Shown here: positions 1-5,660 of the stretch, piece after piece
Numbering within the stretch: position 1 is the first letter of the stretch
Layout: each line of letters opens with the position of its first letter
Source: Bacteroidales bacterium
GTDB taxonomy: Bacteria; Bacteroidota; Bacteroidia; Bacteroidales; UBA932
DNA: 6,319 nt
Assembly (NCBI GenBank): GCA_016283985.1
Contig: JAEENZ010000168.1
Location: forward strand, 1-6,319
Direction: 5' to 3'
The notes under the pieces: generated by a model
Told to the model about the DNA's origin: nothing
Databases searched by the model: none
Seen by the model: only the letters and a program-made list of their open reading frames with translations
Position numbers and translations under genes: made by a program

Positions 1-416
1 ATGAGAAACAGTATACGATACAGGGAGTTTTCGTGTACCGCTATCCGGCCCTGGGCCTGAAGGCAGACTTCAGCCGGGCAAATATAATCGCACATCGCAA
101 CGAGGTTCTGCGGAACAACGTGCCCGGCATGTTCGAGAATACCTACATGACCACCGGCACCCTTCCCGAGCCCACCGTGGAGTTCATCAAGTACAAGGGT
201 CGCGAATTCGCGCAAACCCGTGGTTATTGGGAAGTTGCGAACGATTACATGGGAGGGCCTTTTGTGTCTCATTCGTTCTACAGCCCGGACGGTTTGTATG
301 TGGTTGTGTGCGATGCATTTGTGTATGCACCCAAGTACGATAAGCGCCAATACCTGCGCCAGGTGGAGTCCCTGCTGTATTCTTGGGAGTGGAAAGAAGA
401 AAAGGCGCAAAATTAA
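1..416 (+). CDS. DUF4837-like protein, C-terminal part (5' end outside window)
   Basis: The reading frame is open from the left edge (first full codon at 3) to TAA at 414-416, so this is the C-terminal part (about 137 residues) of a longer protein. The GTG at 33 is an internal valine, not a start: upstream codons continue in frame and read EKQYTIQGVFVYRYP. Recognisable segments are YKGREFAQTRGYWEVANDYM, then MGGPFVSHSF, then YVVVCDAFVYAPKYDKRQYL, ending in a charged tail. The order of these segments matches my memory of DUF4837, a Bacteroidetes family of unknown function whose full-length members are roughly 300 residues and usually look like exported lipoproteins. The signal peptide would lie outside the window. 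The gene ends just before the promoter for tRNA-Glu, so it is probably a separate transcription unit. The family assignment is by recall of motifs and no function is known. Confidence 0.65.
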   Translation, partial: EKQYTIQGVFVYRYPALGLKADFSRANIIAHRNEVLRNNVPGMFENTYMTTGTLPEPTVEFIKYKGREFAQTRGYWEVANDYMGGPFVSHSFYSPDGLYVVVCDAFVYAPKYDKRQYLRQVESLLYSWEWKEEKAQN

Positions 417-446
417 TTGCTTAATAAAAAAATATTCGTACCTTTG
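417..446 (+). promoter_or_regulatory. Bacteroidetes sigma-ABfr promoter for tRNA-Glu/rpsT
   Basis: TACCTTTG at 439-446 is an exact match to the Bacteroidetes -7 element TAnnTTTG. A TTG at 417-419 (inside AATTGC) lies 19 nt upstream and fits the weaker -33 TTTG element at the expected spacing. Transcription would start around 453-458, a few bases before the mature 5' end of tRNA-Glu at 465. The -33 box overlaps nothing coding, since the upstream gene stops at 416. It probably drives tRNA-Glu and rpsT together, because no second clear -7 element is seen between the tRNA and rpsT. Confidence 0.75.
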
Positions 447-464
447 CACTCCTTTTGAAATGAT

Positions 465-536
465 GGTGGGTTCGTATAACGGTTAGTACTCAGGATTTTC
501 ATTCCTGCAATAGGAGTTCGATTCTCCTACCCACTA
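465..536 (+). tRNA. tRNA-Glu (anticodon TTC)
   Basis: The sequence folds into a full cloverleaf: acceptor 465-471/529-535 with a G-T pair at the terminus, D stem 474-477/486-489, anticodon stem 491-495/503-507, and T stem 512-516/524-528 with loop TTCGATT. The anticodon TTC is at 498-500 in a 7-base loop with T at position 33, so it reads GAA/GAG. The discriminator is A536. CCA is not encoded and must be added after transcription. The mature length is 72 nt. It lies between a promoter and rpsT, so it is probably cut out of a tRNA-mRNA co-transcript. Confidence 0.95.
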
Positions 537-563
537 CGAAAAAAATATAAAAAAGTATAAGTA

Positions 564-818
564 ATGGCAAACAACGCATCAGCAGAAAAAGCCAATCGCC
601 AAGGCGAAAGGCGCAGATTGCATAACAAGTATTATGCAAAGACTACCAGGAACGCTATCCGCGCAATCCGTACAACAACCGATAAGAAAGCAGCCGAAGC
701 AGAGGCTCCGAAGGTCTACGCAATGATCGACAAACTTGCAAAGCAGGGTGTCATCCACAAGAACAAGGCTTCGAACCTCAAGAGCGGTATCGCGCTGTAT
801 ATCGGCAAGCTTTCTTAA
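564..818 (+). CDS. rpsT: 30S ribosomal protein S20
   Basis: S20 is a small basic protein that binds 16S rRNA in the body of the 30S subunit early in assembly. This 84-residue protein has the family's normal length and shape: a basic helical N-terminal half (ERRRLHNKYYAKTTRNAIRA, residues 16-35), an Ala/Lys/Glu-rich middle, and the typical end KQGVIHKNKASNLKSGIALY. The ATG at 564 is the natural start, because the family begins MAN. The leader 537-563 is very A/T-rich without a Shine-Dalgarno sequence, as is usual in Bacteroidetes. The gene follows tRNA-Glu by 27 nt and is followed after 9 nt by a hairpin with a T-run. Its base composition is more AT-rich than the aro operon on the other strand, as expected for a basic, lysine-rich protein. 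Confidence 0.97.
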   Translation: MANNASAEKANRQGERRRLHNKYYAKTTRNAIRAIRTTTDKKAAEAEAPKVYAMIDKLAKQGVIHKNKASNLKSGIALYIGKLS

Positions 819-827
819 TTGACTCTG

Positions 828-855
828 AGCGCGGTGAGATTCCGCGCTTTTTTTT
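828..855 (+). terminator. Hairpin with T-run after rpsT, abutting tRNA-Pro
   Basis: The 7-bp stem AGCGCGG (828-834)/CCGCGCT (842-848) encloses a 7-nt loop and runs into eight T residues (848-855). This is a textbook intrinsic terminator for rpsT. The T-run ends at 855 and mature tRNA-Pro starts at 856, so if it terminated fully the tRNA would need its own promoter inside rpsT or the hairpin, and I see no good one. Partial readthrough is the simplest explanation. Confidence 0.8.
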
Positions 856-928
856 CGAGAAGTAGCGCAGTTGGTAGCGCACTACGTTCGGGACGTAGGG
901 GTCGGGCGTTCGAGTCGCCTCTTCTCGA
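856..928 (+). tRNA. tRNA-Pro (anticodon CGG)
   Basis: The cloverleaf is complete: a perfect acceptor stem CGAGAAG (856-862)/CTTCTCG (921-927), D stem 865-868/877-880, anticodon stem 882-886/894-898, and T stem 904-908/916-920 with loop TTCGAGT. The anticodon CGG at 889-891 reads CCG. The C1-G72 pair, discriminator A928 and the ACGTTCGGGACGT anticodon arm match the bacterial tRNA-Pro pattern. CCA is not encoded. The 5' end directly follows the T-run of the rpsT hairpin. The 3' half of the acceptor and T stem (917-926) has an exact reverse complement at 962-971, beyond the terminator. Confidence 0.95.
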
Positions 929-971
929 CGAAAAAGTCCGGTTCTGCCGGACTTTTTCTTTGAGAAGAGGC
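917..971. repeat. Long palindrome joining the tRNA-Pro 3' end and its terminator
   Basis: The arms 917-941 and 947-971 pair over 25 positions: 23 Watson-Crick pairs, one G-T (927/961) and one mismatch (929/959), around the 5-nt loop 942-946. The inner 12 bp is the terminator. The outer 10 bp is GCCTCTTCTC (917-926), the T-stem and acceptor strand of tRNA-Pro, mirrored by GAGAAGAGGC (962-971). In the precursor RNA the tRNA 3' strand can therefore pair either with its own 5' acceptor strand or with the trailer. Confidence 0.85.
930..961 (+). terminator. Strong terminator after tRNA-Pro, probably bidirectional
   Basis: A 12-bp stem, G930 plus AAAAAGTCCGG (931-941) pairing with CCGGACTTTTT (947-957) plus C958, closes a 5-nt loop. 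It is followed on the plus strand by TTTTTCTTT. Because the left arm starts with AAAAA, the minus-strand transcript also gets a T-run after the stem. It is the only intrinsic terminator with a T-run that I find downstream of aroF on the minus strand, so it may end both converging units. Confidence 0.88.
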
Positions 972-990
972 TCCAGACCTTCGGCTTTAA

Positions 991-1008
991 CGAGGGGTGT
1001 TCCCCTCG
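991..1008. repeat. Perfect hairpin CGAGGGG/CCCCTCG
   Basis: CGAGGGG (991-997) and CCCCTCG (1002-1008) form a 7-bp GC-rich stem with a 4-nt TGTT loop. There is no T-run after it on either strand, so it is not a simple intrinsic terminator. It may stabilise RNA 3' ends or be part of a dispersed intergenic repeat together with 1011-1054. Confidence 0.6.
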
Positions 1009-1027
1009 AACTCCCCCGTGTCGCTAC

Positions 1028-1054
1028 GCTCCGAACCAGGTGAGGGGGCTTTTT
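1028..1054 (+). terminator. Possible weak plus-strand terminator
   Basis: GCTCC (1028-1032) can pair with GGGGC (1045-1049), including one G-T pair, around a 12-nt loop, followed by TTTTT (1050-1054). Alternatively CCCCC at 1013-1017 pairs with GGGGG at 1044-1048. The stem is short, so it would at most back up the strong terminator at 930-961. Confidence 0.3.
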
Positions 1055-1153
1055 GGGTAAGGTCCAATTTTAGGGGCGACACCTTACCCGCCAGAAGTGC
1101 CTGGAAAGCCGAAATGCGGGTAAGGTCCCTGGCATGAAATTGGACCTTACCCG
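1055..1153. repeat. Inverted pair of a 35-nt palindromic unit
   Basis: Unit 1 (1055-1089) and unit 2 (1118-1152) are both 35 nt, start with GGGTAAGGTCC and end with ACCTTACCC. Each forms its own hairpin: 9 bp in unit 1 (1055-1063/1081-1089) and 12 bp in unit 2 including its flanking bases (1117-1128/1142-1153). Unit 1 matches the reverse complement of unit 2 at 28 of 35 positions. The outer arms therefore also pair with each other over 18 positions: 1055-1072 with 1135-1152, one being G-T. A 28-nt spacer (1090-1117) separates them. This layout resembles REP/BIME-type extragenic palindromes, but copy number cannot be judged from one window. Confidence 0.8.
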
Positions 1154-1173
1154 GAAACCCTTGGCAGCGGGGC

Positions 1174-2253
1174 CTACTTGTTCTGCTCGGCGACGGAGGC
1201 GTCGTGGATGAGGTTGAAGATGCGCTTGATGAAGTCGGGGTCGAGGCCGTAGCCTTCGGCGGAGGCGGAGACCTTCTCCAGAACCTCGTCCCAGCGGCTG
1301 GGCTGCACGATGGCAACGCTGTTTTCTTTTTTCAGGGAACCGATCTTGCGGCTGACCTTCATGCGGGAGGCCAGGGCAAAGATCAGGTTTTCGTCCAACA
1401 CATCGATCTGGGCGCGAAGTTCCCGCATACGGTCATTGAATTCCTCGTCGGCCGTAGCGGCGTCGCGCACCACCAGGCTCTCCAGCAATTCAATCAGGGC
1501 AGAGGGGGTGAGCTGCTGTGCGGCATCGCTCAGGGCGCAGGAAGGATCGCAGTGCGACTCGACCATCAGGCCGTCCAGGCCCAGGTCCATCGCCCGCTGG
1601 GAAAGCTCGAAAAGATACTCCCTCTTTCCACCCATGTGGCTGGGATCGGCAAACAGCGGCAGGTCGGGATAGCGATAGCGCAGGTCTACCGCCATCTCCC
1701 ACTGGGGAGCGTTGCGATACTTAATCTTGGAGGCGGATGACACGCCGCGGTGAATGGCTCCCAACTTCTTGATTCCCTGAGCACTGAGCCGCTCGAAAGC
1801 GCCGATCCACAGGTCCAGGTCGGGGTTTATGGGATTCTTCACCAGCACGGGGATGTCGGTGTCGCGAAGCGCCTCGGCTATCTCCTGCACCAAAAACGGA
1901 TTCGCGGTGGTACGGGCTCCAAGCCACACCATGTCCACGCCGTGCTTCAGGCACTCGAAAACATGCTTCTCGCTGGCCACCTCGGTGCAAACCTTCATGC
2001 CGAGTTCTTTCTGAACACGAACCAACCACTTCAAGCCCGGAGCTCCGACGCCTTCGAAACATCCCGGATGGGTGCGAGGCTTCCATATTCCGGCACGGAA
2101 CACATTGATTCCTATAGCCTTGAGCCCGCGGGCGGTTTCCATTACCTGCTCTTCACTCTCCGCACTGCACGGACCCGCAACCACGCAGGGGCGGGGCGGC
2201 AGATGGAAGAATCCCCAGTCGTTCAGGGGCACCAGATCCAGTTTCGCAGCCAT
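1174..2253 (-). CDS. aroF: Bifunctional DAHP synthase (type I-beta)/chorismate mutase (AroQ)
   Basis: The N-terminal domain (about residues 15-262) condenses phosphoenolpyruvate and erythrose 4-phosphate to DAHP, the first shikimate step. The C-terminal domain (about 270-355) converts chorismate to prephenate. The synthase shows GPCSAES (27-33), FRAGIWKPRTHPG (52-64), VKNP (138-141), HRG (168-170) and ADPSHMGGKRE (202-212). The metal ligands expected from the family are all present: C29, H206, E232 and D243. The mutase part has the AroQ pattern R-x2-ID-x-LD (280-287), ASRMKVSRKIGSLKKE (295-310) and the downstream R320/W321. The 359-residue length fits the Bacteroidetes fusion with a C-terminal mutase; Bacillus has it at the N-terminus. 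In studied Prevotella enzymes of this type prephenate is the feedback inhibitor, so inhibition here is likely but inferred. The ATG shares its first base with the tyrA stop (TAATG). It is the last gene of the operon. Confidence 0.96.
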   Translation of the reverse strand: MAAKLDLVPLNDWGFFHLPPRPCVVAGPCSAESEEQVMETARGLKAIGINVFRAGIWKPRTHPGCFEGVGAPGLKWLVRVQKELGMKVCTEVASEKHVFECLKHGVDMVWLGARTTANPFLVQEIAEALRDTDIPVLVKNPINPDLDLWIGAFERLSAQGIKKLGAIHRGVSSASKIKYRNAPQWEMAVDLRYRYPDLPLFADPSHMGGKREYLFELSQRAMDLGLDGLMVESHCDPSCALSDAAQQLTPSALIELLESLVVRDAATADEEFNDRMRELRAQIDVLDENLIFALASRMKVSRKIGSLKKENSVAIVQPSRWDEVLEKVSASAEGYGLDPDFIKRIFNLIHDASVAEQNK

Positions 2254-3098
2254 TATCTTATTATCCTTTTAATCTTGTTACCTTCCTCTATCAGTTCCCG
2301 GATGCGTGCCTCGTCGAAACCGTCGATCGCCCCGCGGAACTCCTTCATCTTATCTATATAGGTATCTATCACCCGCAGCACGTTCTCCCGGTTCTGGGCG
2401 AGGATGGGCACCCACATGTCTGCGCTGCTCTTGGCGAGGCGCACGGTGGAGGAAAAGCCTCCGGACGCCAGGTCGAAGATGTGCTTCTCGTCCTTCTCCT
2501 TGTCCAGCACGGTCAGTGCCAGCGCGAAGGAGGTGATATGCGAGATATGGGACACATACGCCACGTGCATGTCGTGGGCGTCGCTGCGCATGTAAATAGC
2601 CCTCATATTCAGCGTATCGTACAGGCTCTCAATCAGTTTCACCGCCTTCGGCGAGGATTCCTCCACGTCGCAGAAGATGCAGGCGCGGCCGTCGAAAAGC
2701 CCGGGCATCGCGGCCCAGGGGCCGGAATACTCGGTGCCGGCCATGGGATGGGTAGCCACGTACTGCCTGCGGGCGCGATGCCCGGAAGCGACCTTGCACA
2801 TGGCTTCCTTTACGGAACAGACGTCGATGACAACCTTTTCTGTGCCGGCCATCATGTCCAGCACACGGGGCAGGAGCCGCGTCGCGGCATCCACCGGAAC
2901 GGCCAGCACGACTATGTCCGAAGCGGCCACGCAGTCCTCCAGCAAAACGATCTCGTCCGCCAGGCCTATCTTGAGGGCGGCCTCCGCGTTCAGCTTTTCA
3001 CTCTCGACTCCCAGAACCTTCTCAGCAAAACCACGTTTGCGAAGGTCCACGGCCATCGAGCCGCCTATCAGGCCCAGTCCTATAACACCTATAATCAT
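2253..3098 (-). CDS. tyrA: Prephenate dehydrogenase
   Basis: TyrA oxidatively decarboxylates prephenate to 4-hydroxyphenylpyruvate with NAD(P)+, committing carbon to tyrosine. The 281-residue protein begins with a Rossmann nucleotide-binding loop GLGLIGGS (residues 7-14), with E32 near the end of the second strand suggesting NAD+ preference. DVCSVK (92-97) and HPMAGTEYSG (117-126) carry the expected catalytic serine and histidine. The helical half has DAHDMHVAYVSHISHI (173-188) and GGFSSTVRLA, with the substrate-binding arginine. There is no C-terminal ACT domain and no fused chorismate mutase, because the mutase sits on the next gene's product. The start ATG overlaps the aminotransferase stop by 4 nt (ATGA). 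Use of arogenate instead of prephenate cannot be excluded from sequence. Confidence 0.94.
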   Translation of the reverse strand: MIIGVIGLGLIGGSMAVDLRKRGFAEKVLGVESEKLNAEAALKIGLADEIVLLEDCVAASDIVVLAVPVDAATRLLPRVLDMMAGTEKVVIDVCSVKEAMCKVASGHRARRQYVATHPMAGTEYSGPWAAMPGLFDGRACIFCDVEESSPKAVKLIESLYDTLNMRAIYMRSDAHDMHVAYVSHISHITSFALALTVLDKEKDEKHIFDLASGGFSSTVRLAKSSADMWVPILAQNRENVLRVIDTYIDKMKEFRGAIDGFDEARIRELIEEGNKIKRIIR

Positions 3099-4258
3099 AT
3101 CACAGCTTTTATCTTTTCCAGCGCCCGCCCGAACACCTCGACGGTGGCACAGAGCGATACGCGCAGGTATTTTTCTCCATTATGTCCAAAGATGAATCCG
3201 GGCGTAATGAACACGCCAGCCTTATACAGAAGCTTGTCCGAAAGCGCTACCGGGTCAACCCCATTCGGAACGCGACCCCAGAGGAAAAGTCCTTGGGAAT
3301 CAGGATTATAGCGCACTCCAAGTGCATCGAACAGCTTCCCCGCCGCTACCCGACGGCGTTCGTACTCGGCATTCAGCGCATCGAACCACTCCGGCCCCTG
3401 CCTCAACGCTTCCACGGCCGCCAGCTGCAGCGGCCGGAAAATGCCGGAATCCAGCTGGCTCTTCACCTTCAGTATCTCATAGATCACATCGGCGGAAGAT
3501 GCCACCATCCCCATGCGCCAGCCGGCCATATTGTGGGCCTTGCTGAGGGAATTCAGCTCCAGGCAGCACTCCTTCGCCCCCGGCACCTCCAAAATGGAGT
3601 AATGCTCGGAAGCCATGATGAAACTGTAGGGATTGTCATTGCAGATGAGTATCCCATGCCTGCGCCCGAAGTCCACGAGCCTCTCATACAAAGCGGGATC
3701 CGCCGGTGCGCCGGTGGGCATGTTGGGGTAGTTCGTCCACATCATCTTCACCCCGGTCAGGTCCATGGACTCCAGCGCATCCAGATCCGGCTGCCAGCCA
3801 AGGGCCTCCACCAGGTCATAGGTCACGATCTCCGCCTCGCACAGGCGGGCGGAAGAGCTGTAGGTAGGATATCCGGGATCCGGCACCAGCACCTTGTCGC
3901 CCTTGTTCAGAAAGGCCAGCGAGGTTATCAGGATTCCCTCCTTCGAGCCCGTCAGGGGCTGGATTTCGGAAGATGGGTCCAGCGTCACCCCATACCAGCG
4001 GGCGTACCAGTCGGCATAGGCCTTGCGCAGTTCCGGAATGCCCACGTAGGGCTGATAGGCGTGCACTCCGTTCTGCACGGCCACCTCGCAGAGGCGGTCG
4101 ATGGCAGGCTGCGGGGGGCGTCCGTCCGGTGAGCCGATGCCCAGGTTGATTACGGGCTCGGTGCGTCCGTCCGCGTTCATCGCGGCGATTTCGCGGTTCT
4201 TCTTCGAGAAGTAGTATTCCTTCACACTCGCAGTGCGGTCGGCAGGCTTGATAATCAT
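3095..4258 (-). CDS. Class I/II PLP aminotransferase, probably aromatic (Phe/Tyr)
   Basis: This is a fold-type I PLP enzyme of 387 residues. Visible landmarks are LGIGSPDG (39-46), AYQPYVGIPELRKAY (67-81), PLTGSKEG (101-108), VPDPGYPTY (125-133), NYPNMPTG (176-183), NDNPYS with the pyridine-binding D208, SLSKAHNMAGWRMG with the Schiff-base lysine K240, and YLRVSL with the carboxylate-binding R366. The chosen start is ATG at 4256-4258 (MIIKPADR). The frame stays open to 4381, but the extra 41 codons lie inside pheA and have an Arg-rich shadow composition. This start gives an ATGA overlap with the pheA stop, as seen again at the tyrA junction. Its place between pheA and tyrA suggests that it transaminates phenylpyruvate and 4-hydroxyphenylpyruvate, or possibly prephenate. 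It resembles LL-diaminopimelate/aspartate-type aminotransferases, so substrate is inferred from context only. Confidence 0.92.
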   Translation of the reverse strand: MIIKPADRTASVKEYYFSKKNREIAAMNADGRTEPVINLGIGSPDGRPPQPAIDRLCEVAVQNGVHAYQPYVGIPELRKAYADWYARWYGVTLDPSSEIQPLTGSKEGILITSLAFLNKGDKVLVPDPGYPTYSSSARLCEAEIVTYDLVEALGWQPDLDALESMDLTGVKMMWTNYPNMPTGAPADPALYERLVDFGRRHGILICNDNPYSFIMASEHYSILEVPGAKECCLELNSLSKAHNMAGWRMGMVASSADVIYEILKVKSQLDSGIFRPLQLAAVEALRQGPEWFDALNAEYERRRVAAGKLFDALGVRYNPDSQGLFLWGRVPNGVDPVALSDKLLYKAGVFITPGFIFGHNGEKYLRVSLCATVEVFGRALEKIKAVI

Positions 4259-5085
4259 AGGGCGGCGGTGTATTCTCCAAGTATCTGGAATTCTTCGATC
4301 AGGGGCCGCACGGCCGAGATGGCCTGCTGGTACCTGGCATAGGAGCCGAACTTGATGTCGACGTAGAAGAAGTACTGCCACTCCTTGCCCGGGATGGGCA
4401 GGGACTGGATTCGGGTGAGGTTCATCTCGTAGAACGAGAGTATGGTGAGGATGTGCGCGAGCGATCCGGGGGTATGCGGAAGGGTGAAGCAGAGGGAGGC
4501 CTTGTCTATCCTTTCTTCCGGCACCGACAGGGAGTCGTCCATGATGAGGAAGCGGGTGAAGTTCTGCTTGTAGGTCTCTATGCCGGAGGCGATTATCTCG
4601 AGCCCGTAGAGTTCGGCGGCGAGCCGGGATGCCACCGCGCCCACGCCCTTCAGGCCCTCACGGGCCACATCCGCGGCCGATTTGGCGGTATCCTCCGACT
4701 CCACCAGCCGGATCTGCGGCCAACCCTTGAAGAACTCGCGGGTCTGGTTGATGGCCATGTAGTGGGTGCGCACCTCGCGGATGTCCTCCATCTTCTGCCC
4801 GGGCAGGGCCATGAGATTCTGCTCGATGCGTAGGAACACCTCTCCCTTTATCTTCTGCGAGTTCTTGCGGAGGAGGTCGAAGTTGGGGATGAGACCGCCG
4901 GAAACCGTGTTCTCGATGGCCATCACCGCAGCATCCGCCTCTCCCCTGCCGATGGCCTCGTACAGGCCGTCGAAGGTATCGCACTCCACGATGCGGAGCG
5001 CATCCTCCCCTACGGAGGAGTAGAACCTCCGCGCAGCCTCCTCGTGGAAACAGCCGGAGTATCCCTGGATAGCAACTTTTCTCAT
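4255..5085 (-). CDS. pheA: Prephenate dehydratase with ACT domain
   Basis: PheA converts prephenate to phenylpyruvate, the last step before transamination to phenylalanine. The catalytic part (about residues 1-183) shows IQGYSGCFHEEAA (6-18), AIENTVSGG (56-64) with the ENT motif, and NFTRFLI (175-181), whose TRF is essential in the family. A regulatory ACT domain follows (about 197-270). Two motifs that bind phenylalanine in well-studied PheA proteins are altered: GALV is GSLA (207-210) and ESRP is QSLP (227-230). Unlike E. coli PheA there is no fused chorismate mutase, since that activity is on aroF in the same operon. The ATG overlaps the rmlC stop by one base (TGATG), and its own stop overlaps the aminotransferase start by 4 nt. 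Confidence 0.95.
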   Translation of the reverse strand: MRKVAIQGYSGCFHEEAARRFYSSVGEDALRIVECDTFDGLYEAIGRGEADAAVMAIENTVSGGLIPNFDLLRKNSQKIKGEVFLRIEQNLMALPGQKMEDIREVRTHYMAINQTREFFKGWPQIRLVESEDTAKSAADVAREGLKGVGAVASRLAAELYGLEIIASGIETYKQNFTRFLIMDDSLSVPEERIDKASLCFTLPHTPGSLAHILTILSFYEMNLTRIQSLPIPGKEWQYFFYVDIKFGSYARYQQAISAVRPLIEEFQILGEYTAAL

Positions 5086-5660
5086 CAGTATTGACTACTG
5101 CCGTAGATGAAGAGGTCCTCCGCCGGAACGTCCTTCAGGCGCGGATGGCGCTTGTCCTTCTCGCTGAGCAGCACCTCATCCGCCGGAATCCCCCAGTCTA
5201 TCCCGAGGTCGGGATCATCCCATGCGACCGCCCCTTCCGCAGACGGATTGTAGAAGTTGTCGCACTTGTACTGGAAGACCGCCTCGTCGCTGAGCACGCT
5301 GAACCCGTGGGCGAAGCCGCGGGGGATGAACAGCTGGGAGGCATTTTCGCCGGAGAGTTCCGCGGCCGCCCATTTGCCGAAGGTGGGGCTTCCCACCCGG
5401 ATGTCGACCGCGATGTCGAGGACTCTTCCTCTGATTACACGTACTAACTTTGCCTGAGCGGCATCCCCCTTCTGGTAGTGCAGGCCGCGCACCACGCCGC
5501 GGCAGGATTTGCTTTCGTTATCCTGCACGAAGTGAACGGGGCACACCAGTTCCGCGAATGCCTTCTCGTTGAAAGATTCGAAGAAATAGCCCCGCGCATC
5601 CCGGAAAATGTCGGGATGGACGATGATTACCTCGGGTATGGATGTATGCTCAATTTTCAT
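5085..5660 (-). CDS. rmlC: dTDP-4-dehydrorhamnose 3,5-epimerase
   Basis: RmlC (RfbC) epimerises C3 and C5 of dTDP-4-keto-6-deoxyglucose, the third step to dTDP-L-rhamnose for cell-surface polysaccharide. The 191-residue cupin has normal length. Family motifs are FRDARGYFFESF (19-30), FVQDNES (44-50), RGLHYQKG (58-65) with the catalytic base H61, the substrate-binding K71, DIAVDIRVGSPTFG (82-95), FIPRGFAHGF (111-120), Y131 in QYKC and SEKDKRHP (166-173) with D169 next to the histidine. All catalytic positions are intact, so this should be a true epimerase and not a single-site variant. The start overlaps the 3' end of rmlD by 11 nt, and the stop shares a base with the pheA start. Confidence 0.95.
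   Translation of the reverse strand: MKIEHTSIPEVIIVHPDIFRDARGYFFESFNEKAFAELVCPVHFVQDNESKSCRGVVRGLHYQKGDAAQAKLVRVIRGRVLDIAVDIRVGSPTFGKWAAAELSGENASQLFIPRGFAHGFSVLSDEAVFQYKCDNFYNPSAEGAVAWDDPDLGIDWGIPADEVLLSEKDKRHPRLKDVPAEDLFIYGSSQY

Larger units (their letters stand above)
962..1173. other. Non-coding convergent intergenic region rich in hairpins
   Basis: These 212 bp separate the plus-strand tRNA-Pro terminator from the stop codon of aroF on the minus strand. Open frames across it have no recognisable protein content. It holds a perfect 7-bp hairpin with a TGTT loop (991-1008), a GC-rich stretch ending in GGGGGCTTTTT (1044-1054), an inverted pair of 35-nt palindromic units (1055-1089 and 1118-1152), and a 9-bp inverted repeat TTCGGCTTT (980-988)/AAAGCCGAA (1105-1113). 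No intrinsic terminator for the minus-strand operon is visible before 958, so the aroF transcript probably carries all of this as a long structured 3' UTR. Confidence 0.7.

Noticed and set aside
917..971. Phage or island attachment site at the tRNA-Pro 3' end
   Set aside because: The repeat of the tRNA end is inverted and only 36 nt away; there is no direct repeat, integrase or foreign cargo.
819..1043. Plus-strand frame of 74 codons
   Set aside because: It runs through the rpsT terminator, tRNA-Pro and its terminator, so it cannot be a real gene.
1055..1153. CRISPR array
   Set aside because: Only two units, in opposite orientation, with one spacer; the units are palindromic throughout and no cas gene is present.
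1055..1153. Riboswitch or attenuator
   Set aside because: The alternative pairings look suggestive, but the block lies downstream of both transcription units, not in a leader.
987..1316. Minus-strand frame of 109 codons overlapping the aroF 3' end
   Set aside because: Its first part is a shadow of aroF in another frame and the rest crosses the palindromes; composition is Pro/Ser/Arg-rich with no domain.
1204..2361. Long plus-strand frames opposite aroF and tyrA
   Set aside because: They are antisense shadows of high-GC coding DNA; the minus-strand frames carry all family motifs.
3182..4132. Plus-strand frame of 316 codons opposite the aminotransferase
   Set aside because: Long but motif-free and His/Gly/Arg/Gln-rich; the minus strand encodes an intact PLP enzyme.
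4259..4381. N-terminal extension of the aminotransferase by 41 codons
   Set aside because: It lies inside pheA, reads as an Arg-rich shadow frame, and the ATG at 4256-4258 gives the expected protein start and an ATGA overlap.
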